Notes under the pieces: generated by a model
The model's input: the letters and a program-made list of their open reading frames with translations, nothing else
Database searches by the model: none
What the model was told of the DNA's origin: nothing
Position numbers and translations under genes: made by a program
Assembly (NCBI RefSeq): GCF_003071365.1
Contig: NZ_CP028960.1
Span: 3,020,501 to 3,084,500, forward strand
Length of the DNA: 64,000 nucleotides
Direction: 5' to 3'
Source: Methyloceanibacter sp. wino2
GTDB lineage: Bacteria > Pseudomonadota > Alphaproteobacteria > Rhizobiales > Methyloligellaceae
In this document: positions 1 to 9,141 of the stretch, in pieces
Position numbering within the stretch: position 1 is the stretch's first letter
How the letters are laid out: each line of letters opens with the position of its first letter

Positions 1-2122
1 GACGGCTGTCCTCGATGTCGACGAAGCCGCCGATCTTATCAATCTGTTCGAGCACTTGCTCGACGACCCCGGTCATCTTCTTCGGATCGCGCGAGGTGAC
101 CAGAAGTTCGAGGGGCTTGCCGGCCGAGGGGCCCGCCTCCTGTTTACGTACTTCGAGGATGACGCCCGGAATATCGGCCGTCCGGTTGCGGACCTCCTGG
201 AGAACCTGGGACGCGGGCGGGCGCGTGCGCCAGTTCATCATTTCGAACTGGACGACGCCGATGACGTCTTCGGCCATTTCGTTTTGCGAGGGTCCCGCGC
301 CCGAGCCGATGGTTCGGGCATACACGGCGTCGAAATAGGGCATCGTCAGCAGGCGCGCCTCAACCTTGCGCACGATGGCGTCCATTTCCGTGACCGACAG
401 GTCACCGCGCGCGCGGACCTGAACTTGGCCAATGTCTTGATCGACATCGGGGAAGAACTCGACGCCGCGTCCGAACACGCCGAACGCGGCATAGGTCCCG
501 ATGAGGAGCACCACCGCCACGCCGAGAACCTTGGCCGGATGAGCCAGCAGTCCCCGCAGCAGCCGGAGGTACCCCCCGGCCATCCCGCCGATCTTGTTGA
601 GATCGCCGTCTTCGGCTGCGCGGATCGCTTCGAGCAGGTGGGTGTTGCTCTTGTCGGCCGAGCCGATGAGGCCGCCCAGAACGGGAATGAACACGAGCGC
701 CATGGCCAGCGAGGCGGCGAGCGTGACGAGAACGGTGATCGGCAGGAACTTCATGAATTCGCCGACGATGCCTGGCCAGAAAAGCAACGGAAGGAACACG
801 GCCAGCGTCGTGGCGGTGGAGGCGGTGATCGGCCACGCCATGCGTTTCGCCGCTTCCGCGTAAGCCTGTTTGGGACTTTGTCCCTCGAGCATCTTGCGGT
901 CGGCCAGTTCCGTCGTGACGATGGCGCCGTCCACGAGCATGCCGACCACCAGGATCAGGCTGAACAAGACGACGATGTTCAGCGTCAGTCCGATCCAGGA
1001 GATGGCGAGGATGCCGGCCAGAAACGAGCCTGGAATGGCGAGGCCGACAAGGATGGCCGGCCGTATGCCGATCGCGGCAACGATGACGATCATCACGAGC
1101 GCGATCGCGGCCAGCACGTTGTTCTGAAGGTCGGCCAGGATGTCGCGAATCTGCTTCGACTTATCCTGCATGTAGCTGACTTCGACACCGGGCGGCCAGT
1201 TGGCCTGCTCCTCCGAGACAATGCGGCGGACGTCTTCGATGGTCTCGACGATATTGGCGCCGACGCGCTTCTTGACCTCGAGCGCCAGGGCCGGATTGCC
1301 GCCGACCCGCGCAAAGCCTTGCGGGTCCTTGAAGGTGCGCCGCACGGAGGCAACGTCGCTGAACTTGACGACGGTATCGCCAGAGACTTTCACCGGCAGG
1401 TCAAGAATATCCCGGACGTCTTCGAGGACGCCGGGGACCTTGAGGAGCGTGCGTCCGGCGACGGACTCTAGCGCGCCTGCGGCCACGAGCCTGTTGTTGC
1501 GCGCAACGGTGTTCGAAATGTCGGCGAAGGAGATGTTGTATGTCTCGAGCATCATCGGATCGACAACGACCTCGAGCAACTCCTCCCGGTCGCCGCCAAT
1601 ATCCACGTCGAGCACGCCGCTCAACCCTTCGATCTTGTCCCGGAGATCTCGGGCGATGCGTACGAGCGTGCGTTCCGGCACGTTCCCCGACAGCCCGACC
1701 GTGATCACGGGGAAGAGGGCGATGTTGACTTCGTTCACGCGGGGTTCGTCGGTTTCGACCGGCAGCTCCGCCCGCGCGATGTCGACCTTCTCGCGCACGT
1801 CTGCGAGGGCCTTGTTGGAATCAAAGCCGGCGTAGAATTCGAGCGTGACCGAGCCATAGCCTTCGCCCGCCATCGAGCGCATCTCCTTGATGCCCTCGAT
1901 AGACTGGAGCTCCTTCTCCATCGGACGCACGAGCAGCCGTTCGGAATCCTCAGGCGAGATGCCCTCATAGGTCATCGAGACGTAGATGATGGGGATCTGA
2001 ATGTCCGGATCGGCTTCTTTCGGGATCGTCGTGTAGGCGATCGCGCCCATCACGACGATCATGACGAACGCGAGCACGACCGTGCGCGTTCGCTCGAAAG
2101 CGGCGTCAATAATCGCGTTCAT
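1..2122 (-). CDS. RND efflux transporter permease subunit (C-terminus outside window)
   Basis: Inner-membrane, proton-driven RND pump; about 707 residues are present and the C-terminal part runs off the left edge. The N-terminus begins MNAIIDAAFERTRTVVLAF, a first membrane helix, followed by IPKEADPDIQIPIIYVSMTY, the typical entry to the first porter domain. TM4 reads VVGMLVDGAIV around residue 394-404; D398 matches the first of the two TM4 aspartates of AcrB-type pumps, but the second is Gly. The ATG overlaps the stop of the adaptor gene (ATGA), so translation is probably coupled. With the adaptor and the MarR-type regulator it forms one operon. The substrate cannot be read from sequence. 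The family call is firm. Confidence 0.93.
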   Translation of the reverse strand, partial: MNAIIDAAFERTRTVVLAFVMIVVMGAIAYTTIPKEADPDIQIPIIYVSMTYEGISPEDSERLLVRPMEKELQSIEGIKEMRSMAGEGYGSVTLEFYAGFDSNKALADVREKVDIARAELPVETDEPRVNEVNIALFPVITVGLSGNVPERTLVRIARDLRDKIEGLSGVLDVDIGGDREELLEVVVDPMMLETYNISFADISNTVARNNRLVAAGALESVAGRTLLKVPGVLEDVRDILDLPVKVSGDTVVKFSDVASVRRTFKDPQGFARVGGNPALALEVKKRVGANIVETIEDVRRIVSEEQANWPPGVEVSYMQDKSKQIRDILADLQNNVLAAIALVMIVIVAAIGIRPAILVGLAIPGSFLAGILAISWIGLTLNIVVLFSLILVVGMLVDGAIVTTELADRKMLEGQSPKQAYAEAAKRMAWPITASTATTLAVFLPLLFWPGIVGEFMKFLPITVLVTLAASLAMALVFIPVLGGLIGSADKSNTHLLEAIRAAEDGDLNKIGGMAGGYLRLLRGLLAHPAKVLGVAVVLLIGTYAAFGVFGRGVEFFPDVDQDIGQVQVRARGDLSVTEMDAIVRKVEARLLTMPYFDAVYARTIGSGAGPSQNEMAEDVIGVVQFEMMNWRTRPPASQVLQEVRNRTADIPGVILEVRKQEAGPSAGKPLELLVTSRDPKKMTGVVEQVLEQIDKIGGFVDIEDSR

Positions 2123-3279
2123 CGTGCTGCCGTCGGCTTCGGGACGTTTCCAGTCGCCACCTGCGGGGATGCCTCCGACGTGTCGGCGACGCCGCTGCTT
2201 CCTTCTTCTTCAGCGACTTGAACCTTCTCGCCGATCTGCACATAGCCATGGCCGAGTGTGATGATGCGAGCCGTCTTGGGAAGGCCGGTGACCCAAGCGC
2301 CGTTGGCATCGGACATGACGATTTGTGCCTCGTGGAACTCGACCTGGTCCTTGTCGTCGACCGTCTTGACCCCGAGGGCGCCGGCCTCGTTCAGAGACAG
2401 GTCGGCAGGCGAAAGAAACTGGGCCAGCACCGATCCCGTGGGGATGGTTGCTTCGGCGCTGATGCCGGACGGTATCGAGCCATCCGCGTTGGGCAGTTCG
2501 ATTTCCACCCGGAATGTGCGGGTCCCTTCGTCGGCCCGCGCGGCGATATAGCGGATCTTGCCGTCACGCTCCTGACCGGTTGCGAAGTGCACGGACGCGA
2601 TCTGACCCTTTTTGAGATCGGCGACCTTCTGCTGGGGAATCTGGACGCTGACAACGAGAGGGTCGTTGTCCACGATGGTCGCCACTTCGCCGTTGGTATC
2701 GACATACGTGCCGAGTTCGACGGGGCGCGACAGAACCGCTCCCTCGAAGGGTGCCTTGATCTCAATGCGCTCGAGCTCGATGAGCGCCTCTTGAAGCTCG
2801 TGCTTCGCCGTTTGCAGCGACGAAAAGACTTGGTCAGCTTGCCGCTGGGACTGATAGCCCTTCTTGCCGAGGGCTTCGGCCGCCTGGAAGGCGCTTTCCT
2901 GCTCGCGCACATGCGCCTTCGCCCGGGCGATCCGCGCTTCGCGGTCGTTCTCCTCGAGGCGAACAATGACGTCTCCCGTCTTCACGGTGCTGCCTTCTTC
3001 GGCGAGAATCTCGGACACTTGGCCCATGGTCTCAGCGCGGATCGTGACCGTCCGGTTCGGCTCCGTCTGCCCTTGGGCGACGACGACCTGGGATACGGGC
3101 TCAGCTTCTTGGGTGCGGACCGAGACCTTCATTGCGGGAAGGACCTCGGACTTCTCAGCCGTTTCCGCGACCTCCTTGCCGGAGGTGCGCAGGTAATAGC
3201 CGCCGAGCACCCAGGCGGTGAGGGCGCAGGCGAGGACCGCAGCGATGACATATGACTTTTTCAAGGGTAACCGTTCCAC
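2119..3279 (-). CDS. RND efflux periplasmic adaptor (membrane fusion protein)
   Basis: 386-residue adaptor that bridges the RND permease to an outer-membrane channel in the periplasm. An N-terminal membrane anchor (about residues 8-28) is followed by a lipoyl half-motif around GQVSEILAEEGSTVKTGD, an alpha-hairpin (about 110-165, rich in A/E/Q), the second lipoyl half around IKAPFEGAVLSRPV, and beta-barrel and membrane-proximal domains. The start chosen is GTG at 3279; no strong ribosome site is visible, so an internal start is possible. Its stop overlaps the permease start. No outer-membrane channel gene lies nearby in the window. Confidence 0.92.
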   Translation of the reverse strand: MERLPLKKSYVIAAVLACALTAWVLGGYYLRTSGKEVAETAEKSEVLPAMKVSVRTQEAEPVSQVVVAQGQTEPNRTVTIRAETMGQVSEILAEEGSTVKTGDVIVRLEENDREARIARAKAHVREQESAFQAAEALGKKGYQSQRQADQVFSSLQTAKHELQEALIELERIEIKAPFEGAVLSRPVELGTYVDTNGEVATIVDNDPLVVSVQIPQQKVADLKKGQIASVHFATGQERDGKIRYIAARADEGTRTFRVEIELPNADGSIPSGISAEATIPTGSVLAQFLSPADLSLNEAGALGVKTVDDKDQVEFHEAQIVMSDANGAWVTGLPKTARIITLGHGYVQIGEKVQVAEEEGSSGVADTSEASPQVATGNVPKPTAAR

Positions 3280-3317
3280 TCGTTGTGCGTGTCTTGCGAA
3301 CCGTCCGCCGCTCGCGG

Positions 3318-3824
3318 CTATGCGGACGGCCTATCGCCGTTCCTCGTCTGCTTCACTAGCCCGCTGCGGTCCGCGTCCCACGTGTCGATGAGGTCCGCGA
3401 ACATGTCGATAAGCACTTCGTAGAATTCGTCCAGCTCCTGAAGCCGCTCGTGGGTGTCCGTCATTCCCTCCGGCAAAGCCACCTGGGTGCTTTCGACCAC
3501 GTCCCGCGCACGCCGCATTCGCCGTATCATGCCGCGCAACATGCGCGCATAGGGCCGGGGGCTCAACGTAAAGTAGACCTGCCGGTCGCCGGGTTTGGCG
3601 GTCCGGACGATAACTTCCAAGTCCTCCAGCAGCCGCGTATTCGTACTGATGCTCGCCCGGCTAACCTTCAGGCGCTCGGCCAATTGGCTCAGGCTGAACG
3701 GCCCTTCATGCATAATCATGAGGCCCATAATGTGGCCGGCGATACGGGGCAGTCCCTCCGCCTGGAGGATCAGACCCATCTGTTCGACGAACTCTGCGAT
3801 CGCTTTGTCAGCTTTGCTTGTCAT
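3318..3824 (-). CDS. MarR/GbsR-type transcriptional regulator of the efflux operon
   Basis: 168-residue winged-helix regulator. The HTH is about residues 38-75 (SLSQLAERLKVSRASIST is the helix-turn-helix core), with a basic stretch RRMRRARDV after the wing and a C-terminal dimerisation helix. The layout is that of the GbsR/MarR group. It is the first gene of the marR-adaptor-permease operon and lies directly beside a perfect 34-bp palindrome that covers the putative promoter. Local autorepression released by a pump substrate is the likely logic (inference). The ligand is unknown. Confidence 0.87.
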   Translation of the reverse strand: MTSKADKAIAEFVEQMGLILQAEGLPRIAGHIMGLMIMHEGPFSLSQLAERLKVSRASISTNTRLLEDLEVIVRTAKPGDRQVYFTLSPRPYARMLRGMIRRMRRARDVVESTQVALPEGMTDTHERLQELDEFYEVLIDMFADLIDTWDADRSGLVKQTRNGDRPSA

Positions 3825-3830
3825 GCCTGA

Positions 3831-3859
3831 TAGCTATGTCGTTCAGTACGTTCAGTCAA
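3831..3859 (-). promoter_or_regulatory. Putative sigma-70 promoter of the marR-adaptor-RND operon
   Basis: Read on the minus strand: -35 TTGACT (3859-3854), 17-nt spacer, -10 TAGCTA (3836-3831). Transcription would begin about at the A of the regulator ATG (3824), so the mRNA would be leaderless or nearly so. The -35 box sits in the centre of the palindrome. Confidence 0.55.
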
Positions 3860-3875
3860 GACTGAACGTACTGAA
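3842..3875. promoter_or_regulatory. Perfect 34-bp palindromic operator of the efflux operon
   Basis: TTCAGTACGTTCAGTC (3842-3857) and its exact reverse complement (3860-3875) flank a 2-nt AA centre. Each arm also carries TTCAGT twice, 9 nt apart. It starts 18 bp upstream of the regulator ATG and overlaps the -35 element and spacer on the minus strand. This is the expected position of an autoregulatory repressor site. Confidence 0.8.
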
Positions 3876-4044
3876 TAGTGTCCTTGCCGATTGGGAGTTG
3901 CAAGAGGCGGGATTCGGCGGGTTTTGCCCCTTGCGACGCGGCTGCGTGGAGGAGCCTCAAGCTGCACAATAGACCCGTTGGCTAGTTTACTCGTCCCGTG
4001 CTTCCCTCTAGAAAGCCTGGACAAAAATTTGGACTGGGGACCCG

Positions 4045-6066
4045 ATGATCAAAAAGCTACTCATCGCCAATCGTGGGGAAATTGCCTGCCGCGTCATCCG
4101 CACGGCGAAGCGGCTCGGGATTGAGACCGTTGCCGTCTATTCGGAGGCTGACCGCGATGCGCTGCATGTCTATATGGCTGATGAGGCCGTAGCGATCGGG
4201 CCCGCGGCCGCGGCGCAATCCTATCTCGTCATGGACAAGATCATCGAGGCGGCCAAGGAAACGGGCGCCGACGCGATCCATCCGGGTTACGGCTTCCTGT
4301 CGGAGAATGCCGCCTTCGCCAAAGCGCTCAAGAAGGCTGGGATCATCTTCGTCGGCCCCAACCCCAAGGCCATCGAGGCCATGGGCGACAAGATCGAGTC
4401 CAAGAAGCTCGCCGCCGCTGCCAAGGTCTCGACCGTCCCTGGCTATCTCGGCGTGATCGAGACGCCGGAGGAGGCCGTCAAGATCGCCGACGACATCGGC
4501 TATCCCGTAATGATCAAGGCGTCTGCCGGCGGCGGTGGCAAGGGCATGCGTATCGCCTATAGCAGCGACGAGGTGGCGGAAGGTTTTGCCTCGTCCCAGT
4601 CAGAGGCGAAGTCGAGCTTTGGCGATGATCGCGTCTTCATCGAAAAGTTCATCGAAGAGCCCCGCCACATCGAAATTCAGGTGCTCGGCGATAAGCACGG
4701 CAATGTCATTCATCTCGGCGAGCGCGAATGCTCCATTCAGCGCCGCAATCAGAAGGTCCTCGAAGAGGCGCCCAGCCCCTTCCTCGACGAGAAGACGCGC
4801 GCGGCCATGGGCGCCGAGGCGGTCGCGCTGGCAAAGGCCGTAGACTACGACTCTGCCGGCACCGTTGAGTTCATCGTCGACAAGGACAAGAACTTCTACT
4901 TCCTGGAGATGAACACGCGGCTCCAGGTGGAACACCCCGTGACCGAGTTCGTGACGGGGCTCGACCTCGTCGAGCAGATGCTGAAGGTCGCCAGTGGCGA
5001 GAAGCTTGGCCTCAAGCAGAAAGATGTGACCCTCACCGGGTCCGCGATCGAGTCCCGTATTTATGCGGAAGATCCCGTGCGGAACTTCCTGCCGTCCACG
5101 GGGCGCCTGGTCCACTTCCGGCCGCCGTTTCTCGGCACCGAGAACGGTATCACCACGCGGCTGGACACGGGTGTGGAAGAGGGTGGCGAGATCTCGGTCT
5201 ACTACGATCCGATGATCGCCAAACTCGTCACCTACGCGCCGACGCGTATCGAGGCGATCGATGCGATGGGGCAGGCATTGGATGCCTTTGCGATCGACGG
5301 CTTCCGCCACAACATTCCCTTCCTCGCCGTTCTCATGCGGAACGAGCGTTGGCGCTCGGGCGACATCTCGACAAAATTCATCGCCGAGGAGTTTCCGGAC
5401 GGGTTCACGCCGCCGGTGCCCGAGGGACGGATTCGCGACGTGCTGGCGGCTGTCTCGGCAAGCATCGATCACCTTTCCAACAACCGCCGCCGCATGATCA
5501 CCCAGCAGATGCACGGGGAGCCGGTTTGCTTTTCCGGTGACCGTCTAGTCGAGCTGGGCGACGGCGACCTGGTCCGCGTTCGGGTCGAGGGCCGCGATTT
5601 CCCGATGCGTGCGACGCTCGGCGGCGAGGGCACCGGCGAGCCTGAGCGCACCATCGAACTGAATTCGAACTGGTGGTTCGGCGAGCCTGTCTTCGAAGGT
5701 ACGGTCGATGGCGAACCAGTCGCCGTGCAAGTCCGGTCGATCCTGAATGGCGTGCACCTGACCTATCAGGGCGTGGAAGTGCCCGTCCGTGTCTTCACCG
5801 AGCGTGAGGCAAACTATCTCGCCGTGATGCCGGTGAAGGAAAAGCCGGACATGTCCAAATTCCTCCTGTGCCCGATGCCGGGCCTGGTCGTCTCGCTGGC
5901 CGTCGAGGAAGGGCAGGAAGTGTCCGCGGGTGAGACGCTCTGTGTCGTCGAGGCGATGAAGATGGAGAACGTGCTCAAGTCCGAGGTGGACGGCATCGTA
6001 TCGAAGATTCACGCCGAGCCCGGCGACAGCCTCAACGTGGACGCTGTCATCCTCGAGTTCGAATAG
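4045..6066 (+). CDS. pccA: Acetyl/propionyl-CoA carboxylase alpha subunit (biotin carboxylase + BCCP)
   Basis: 673 residues: the ATP- and biotin-dependent carboxylase half of acyl-CoA carboxylase, most likely propionyl-CoA carboxylase. The biotin carboxylase N-domain starts MIKKLLIANRGEIACRVIRT. The ATP-grasp glycine loop is GGGGKGM near residue 165, and the active-site block EMNTRLQVEHPVTE is near 290. A middle BT-type domain follows (about 500-590). The C-terminal biotinyl domain carries AMKM with the biotin lysine at K639. Length and the single-chain BC+BCCP layout fit PccA rather than the short AccC. Purine-rich ribosome site around 4034-4040. The carboxyltransferase partner gene is not in the window. 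Confidence 0.92.
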   Translation: MIKKLLIANRGEIACRVIRTAKRLGIETVAVYSEADRDALHVYMADEAVAIGPAAAAQSYLVMDKIIEAAKETGADAIHPGYGFLSENAAFAKALKKAGIIFVGPNPKAIEAMGDKIESKKLAAAAKVSTVPGYLGVIETPEEAVKIADDIGYPVMIKASAGGGGKGMRIAYSSDEVAEGFASSQSEAKSSFGDDRVFIEKFIEEPRHIEIQVLGDKHGNVIHLGERECSIQRRNQKVLEEAPSPFLDEKTRAAMGAEAVALAKAVDYDSAGTVEFIVDKDKNFYFLEMNTRLQVEHPVTEFVTGLDLVEQMLKVASGEKLGLKQKDVTLTGSAIESRIYAEDPVRNFLPSTGRLVHFRPPFLGTENGITTRLDTGVEEGGEISVYYDPMIAKLVTYAPTRIEAIDAMGQALDAFAIDGFRHNIPFLAVLMRNERWRSGDISTKFIAEEFPDGFTPPVPEGRIRDVLAAVSASIDHLSNNRRRMITQQMHGEPVCFSGDRLVELGDGDLVRVRVEGRDFPMRATLGGEGTGEPERTIELNSNWWFGEPVFEGTVDGEPVAVQVRSILNGVHLTYQGVEVPVRVFTEREANYLAVMPVKEKPDMSKFLLCPMPGLVVSLAVEEGQEVSAGETLCVVEAMKMENVLKSEVDGIVSKIHAEPGDSLNVDAVILEFE

Positions 6067-6077
6067 AAGCGGAAGGC

Positions 6078-6368
6078 GTGGTGACGCCGGCCCGGAAGAC
6101 AGTCACCGTGCGGATCGAAGGTCGCGTCCAGGGCGTCTATTACCGCGCCTGGACCGAGCAGATGGCGAATCGGCTCGATCTCGAGGGCTGGGTGCGCAAC
6201 CGGCGCGATGGCAGCGTTGAGGCGGTATTTTCCGGCCACGCGCTGCAGGTGGACGAGATGCTGCGCCGCTGCGCGGAGGGCTCGCCGGATGCCCGCGTCA
6301 GCAAGGTCGTCGTCACCGACGAAGGTGGCGCGCCGCCCTCAGGCTTCCAGGTTCTCCCTACACACTAG
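6078..6368 (+). CDS. acyP: Acylphosphatase
   Basis: 96-residue acylphosphatase fold; hydrolyses the carboxyl-phosphate bond of acyl phosphates. The signature is [20 protein letters not shown]; the family form is usually GRVQGVGFR, so this copy carries YYR. The catalytic Arg and the later [17 protein letters not shown] block with the conserved Asn are present. The start is GTG at 6078 or, better placed after GGAAGG (6071-6076), the next GTG at 6081. It follows pccA by 11 nt, probably in the same transcript, and its stop overlaps the convergent lipB stop by two bases. Confidence 0.9.
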   Translation: MVTPARKTVTVRIEGRVQGVYYRAWTEQMANRLDLEGWVRNRRDGSVEAVFSGHALQVDEMLRRCAEGSPDARVSKVVVTDEGGAPPSGFQVLPTH

Positions 6369-7045
6369 GCTGCCGGCAGGCCGAACACCTTCTCGAAGCT
6401 CGTCCGCAAGGCCGCATCGACGCGGGCCATGTCGGTTTCGGCCCCGAGCGCCTCGAGGCTCGTCACGGGCGTTCCGTGCAGGCCGCAGGGCACGATGCCT
6501 GAGAAGTGTTCCAGGTTCGGAGAGACGTTCAGGCTGACGCCGTGAAACGACACCCAGCGGCGGATGCGGACGCCGATGGAGGCGATCTTCGCCTCTCCGA
6601 CAAAGACGCCGACGCCGCTGTGGCTCCGCTCACCGGCGACGCCGAGTGCCGAAAGGGTCGCGATCAGCCAGTCCTCCAGACCCGTCACCAGGCGTCGCAC
6701 GTCGCGGCCCCGCGCTTTGAGGTCGAGCATGACATAGGCCACCCGCTGGCCCGGCCCATGATAGGTGTAGCGCCCGCCGCGTCCGGCTTCGTAGATCGGG
6801 AAGCGGTCCGGGTCGACCAGCTCGGCCGGATCGGCGCTGGTGCCGGCGGTATAAAGGGGCGGGTGCTCGAGCAGCCAGATGCATTCGGCCTTGGCTCCGT
6901 CTGCGATCGCCGCGACGCGCGCCTCCATGAAGGCGAGAGCCTCCTCGTAAGGGGCGGGGGCGGGCGCCACGATCCACTCCAAGTGCGGGGTGGGGCGCGC
7001 CGCGGTTTCGGACGTCCCGGCGGGGGTTTCGAGAGCAGAGGGCAT
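6365..7045 (-). CDS. lipB: Lipoyl(octanoyl) transferase LipB
   Basis: 226 residues; moves octanoyl from acyl-carrier protein to lipoyl domains of 2-oxoacid dehydrogenases and the glycine cleavage system. Visible family blocks are [20 protein letters not shown], the catalytic lysine in [20 protein letters not shown], and the catalytic cysteine in [14 protein letters not shown]. The first about 20 residues are variable, so the exact start is uncertain. Monocistronic by context: acyP converges on it and a tRNA gene lies upstream in the opposite direction. Confidence 0.95.
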   Translation of the reverse strand: MPSALETPAGTSETAARPTPHLEWIVAPAPAPYEEALAFMEARVAAIADGAKAECIWLLEHPPLYTAGTSADPAELVDPDRFPIYEAGRGGRYTYHGPGQRVAYVMLDLKARGRDVRRLVTGLEDWLIATLSALGVAGERSHSGVGVFVGEAKIASIGVRIRRWVSFHGVSLNVSPNLEHFSGIVPCGLHGTPVTSLEALGAETDMARVDAALRTSFEKVFGLPAA

Positions 7046-7184
7046 GGGCCCGCAATCCTTAAATCAAAGTCCAGCGCGGCGCATCTTGCACCAACGGGGT
7101 AGGTTTGCTAAGGCAGCGCACCGAAACGAAATGCTTCGCTTTGGATGGCGCTTAGCCGTATCCGGGCAGCTTTCGAGGTATCTT

Positions 7185-7271
7185 GCGGTCGTGGCGGAAT
7201 TGGTAGACGCGCAGCGTTGAGGTCGCTGTGGGGTAACTCCCGTGGAAGTTCGAGTCTTCTCGACCGCACCA
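7185..7271 (+). tRNA. tRNA-Leu(GAG)
   Basis: Acceptor stem GCGGTCG (7185-7191) pairs with CGACCGC (7261-7267). D stem gcg/cgc at 7194-7196 and 7208-7210. Anticodon stem CAGCG/CGCTG with loop TTGAGGT gives anticodon GAG at 7219-7221. A long class II variable arm (about 7229-7243) is as expected for leucine. CCA is encoded (7269-7271). An open frame beginning inside this tRNA is an artefact. Confidence 0.96.
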
Positions 7272-7427
7272 CTCTCATTCTCATCCATATTTTGGTACTT
7301 GGCGGTGCCCGCGCCTGAAGCGGCGGGTGCTACGGCCGCGCGCGCCCATGACGCGCCGCCCACCGAAGCTGGTAACGCTCACGGCCCTGCGATAGTGTCC
7401 GGCGCCCAAAGCACCGGAGTACACCGC

Positions 7428-9065
7428 ATGCCCGTTCCTGCCGTATCAAGCCGCACTTCCGCCCTTCGTGGTGTTCGCCGCGTGGTCTTCGCCGCATTGA
7501 GCGGCGTCTGCCTGGCTTGCATCCTGGCTGCCGGGCCCGCCGCGGCGGAAGAGGGGGCGAAACCGCTGCTGAAGGCGCCTGTCTCGCCGGTGCCGCCGCT
7601 CTTCGACCAAGCCGACATCGACAAGGCCACAGCGGCGCTCGACGGCATCGTCGAGAGCGCCATGAACAGAACAGGGGTCCCCGGCATCGCGGTCGGTGTC
7701 GTCTACAAGGACAAGGTGATCTACGCCAAAGGGTTCGGTGTTCGGGAAGTGGGCAAACCGGGCGAGATCGATCCCGACACGGTGTTCCTGCTGGCTTCGG
7801 TGTCGAAGCCCATCGCGTCGACGGTCGTCGCCAAGCTGGTCGGGGATGGTGTCGTTAAATGGGACGATCCGGCAAAGGAGCACAATCCCGCTTTCGCCCT
7901 GAACGACCCTTACGTCACCGAGCACGCCACGATCGCCGATCTCCTGTCGCATCGGAGCGGTCTTCATACGGGGGCAGGCGATCTTCTGGAGGATCTCGGT
8001 TTCGACCGGGCCTACATCCTGTCCCATCTCGACCAGCAGCCGCCTGATGCGTTCCGTGCGAGCTATCACTACTCCAACTTCGGGTATACGTCCGGCGGCA
8101 TCGCCGCCGCGGCCGCGGCGGATAAGAGCTGGGAGGAGCTTGCCGACGAGGCGCTGTTCGTGCCGGCCGGCATGGAGACCGCCAGCTATCGCCACGCGGA
8201 CTATCTTGCGCACGAGGACCGGGCGCATATCCACAAGCGTCTCCGGGACGGGTCCTGGGACGCTCTCTACGATCGCAACGCGGACGCCGAGGCGCCCGCC
8301 GGCGGCGCCAGTGCCTCGCTCAACGACGTGCTGCGTTTCCTGCGTCTGCAACTTCGAAACGGCACGCTGGACGGCAAGGAGATCATCGATGCCGACGCGC
8401 TTGCCGCGCCACGCGCGCCGCAGGTCATTCCCGGGTCTCCGCGCTCCGTCGCCAGCCGGACTGGCTTCTATGGCTTTGGCTGGAACGTCGGCTACGACGA
8501 CCATGGCCGCGTCCGCGTCAGCCATTCGGGCGCCTTCGAACTCGGTACTGCAACCAACATCATCTTCCTGCCTGGCGAGGATGTCGGCGTGGTGACCCTG
8601 ACCAACGGTCAACCGATCGGCGTTGCCGAGGCGATCGGCGAATCGTTCCTCGACGTCGCGACGAACGGGCGCCAGACCGTGGACTGGGTCGGTTTTCTTG
8701 GCATGGTCTTCGAGCAGATGGCGGCGGCCGAAGCGCCGGAGGTGGACTACACCAAAGTGCCGGCCAAGCCTGAGCCCGCCCGCGACCTCACCGCCTATGC
8801 CGGCCAGTATGCCAACGGATACTACGGTCCGCTAGACGTCTCTGTGTCAGACGGAAACCTGTCCATGACGATGGGGCCGGAGGCCGCGCCGACAACGTTT
8901 GCTCTCTCCCACTTTGACGGCGACACCTTCAGATTCGAGACCGTGGGCGAGAATGCCAACGGTCTCGCGGGCGCCATCTTCACCGTCGGTGAGGACGGCA
9001 AGGCGTCCAAGGTCGTCCTCGACTACTATGACCGGACGGGACTTGGCACCTTTGTGCGGAACTGA
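7428..9065 (+). CDS. Secreted serine hydrolase of the beta-lactamase / class C PBP family
   Basis: 545 residues with a basic N-terminus and hydrophobic core ending near AAGPAAAEE (about residue 40), so exported. The active-site motif S124-V-S-K127 is followed by the tyrosine motif YSN in YHYSNFGYTSGGI (about residue 208) and by HSGAF as the third motif. The last about 100 residues form a beta-rich domain of the kind attached to many members of this family. The substrate is unknown: D-aminopeptidase, esterase or carboxypeptidase are all possible. The open frame extends upstream into the tRNA gene; ATG at 7428 after ACCGGAG was chosen because the signal peptide starts there. Confidence 0.88.
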   Translation: MPVPAVSSRTSALRGVRRVVFAALSGVCLACILAAGPAAAEEGAKPLLKAPVSPVPPLFDQADIDKATAALDGIVESAMNRTGVPGIAVGVVYKDKVIYAKGFGVREVGKPGEIDPDTVFLLASVSKPIASTVVAKLVGDGVVKWDDPAKEHNPAFALNDPYVTEHATIADLLSHRSGLHTGAGDLLEDLGFDRAYILSHLDQQPPDAFRASYHYSNFGYTSGGIAAAAAADKSWEELADEALFVPAGMETASYRHADYLAHEDRAHIHKRLRDGSWDALYDRNADAEAPAGGASASLNDVLRFLRLQLRNGTLDGKEIIDADALAAPRAPQVIPGSPRSVASRTGFYGFGWNVGYDDHGRVRVSHSGAFELGTATNIIFLPGEDVGVVTLTNGQPIGVAEAIGESFLDVATNGRQTVDWVGFLGMVFEQMAAAEAPEVDYTKVPAKPEPARDLTAYAGQYANGYYGPLDVSVSDGNLSMTMGPEAAPTTFALSHFDGDTFRFETVGENANGLAGAIFTVGEDGKASKVVLDYYDRTGLGTFVRN

Positions 9066-9141
9066 CACGAAGGCCGCACCGGAGCCGGCATTCAACCGCT
9101 TGGCGTTCGCGATCAGTTCTGCCGGCGCCGGAACCGTCCGC

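Noticed and set aside
56-1471. Plus-strand frame of 471 codons
   Set aside because: Antisense to the RND permease, whose minus-strand translation has clear family motifs. The frame is Asp/Arg/His-rich without any domain.
7242-7427. Upstream extension of the serine hydrolase
   Set aside because: Begins inside the tRNA-Leu gene and precedes the signal peptide.
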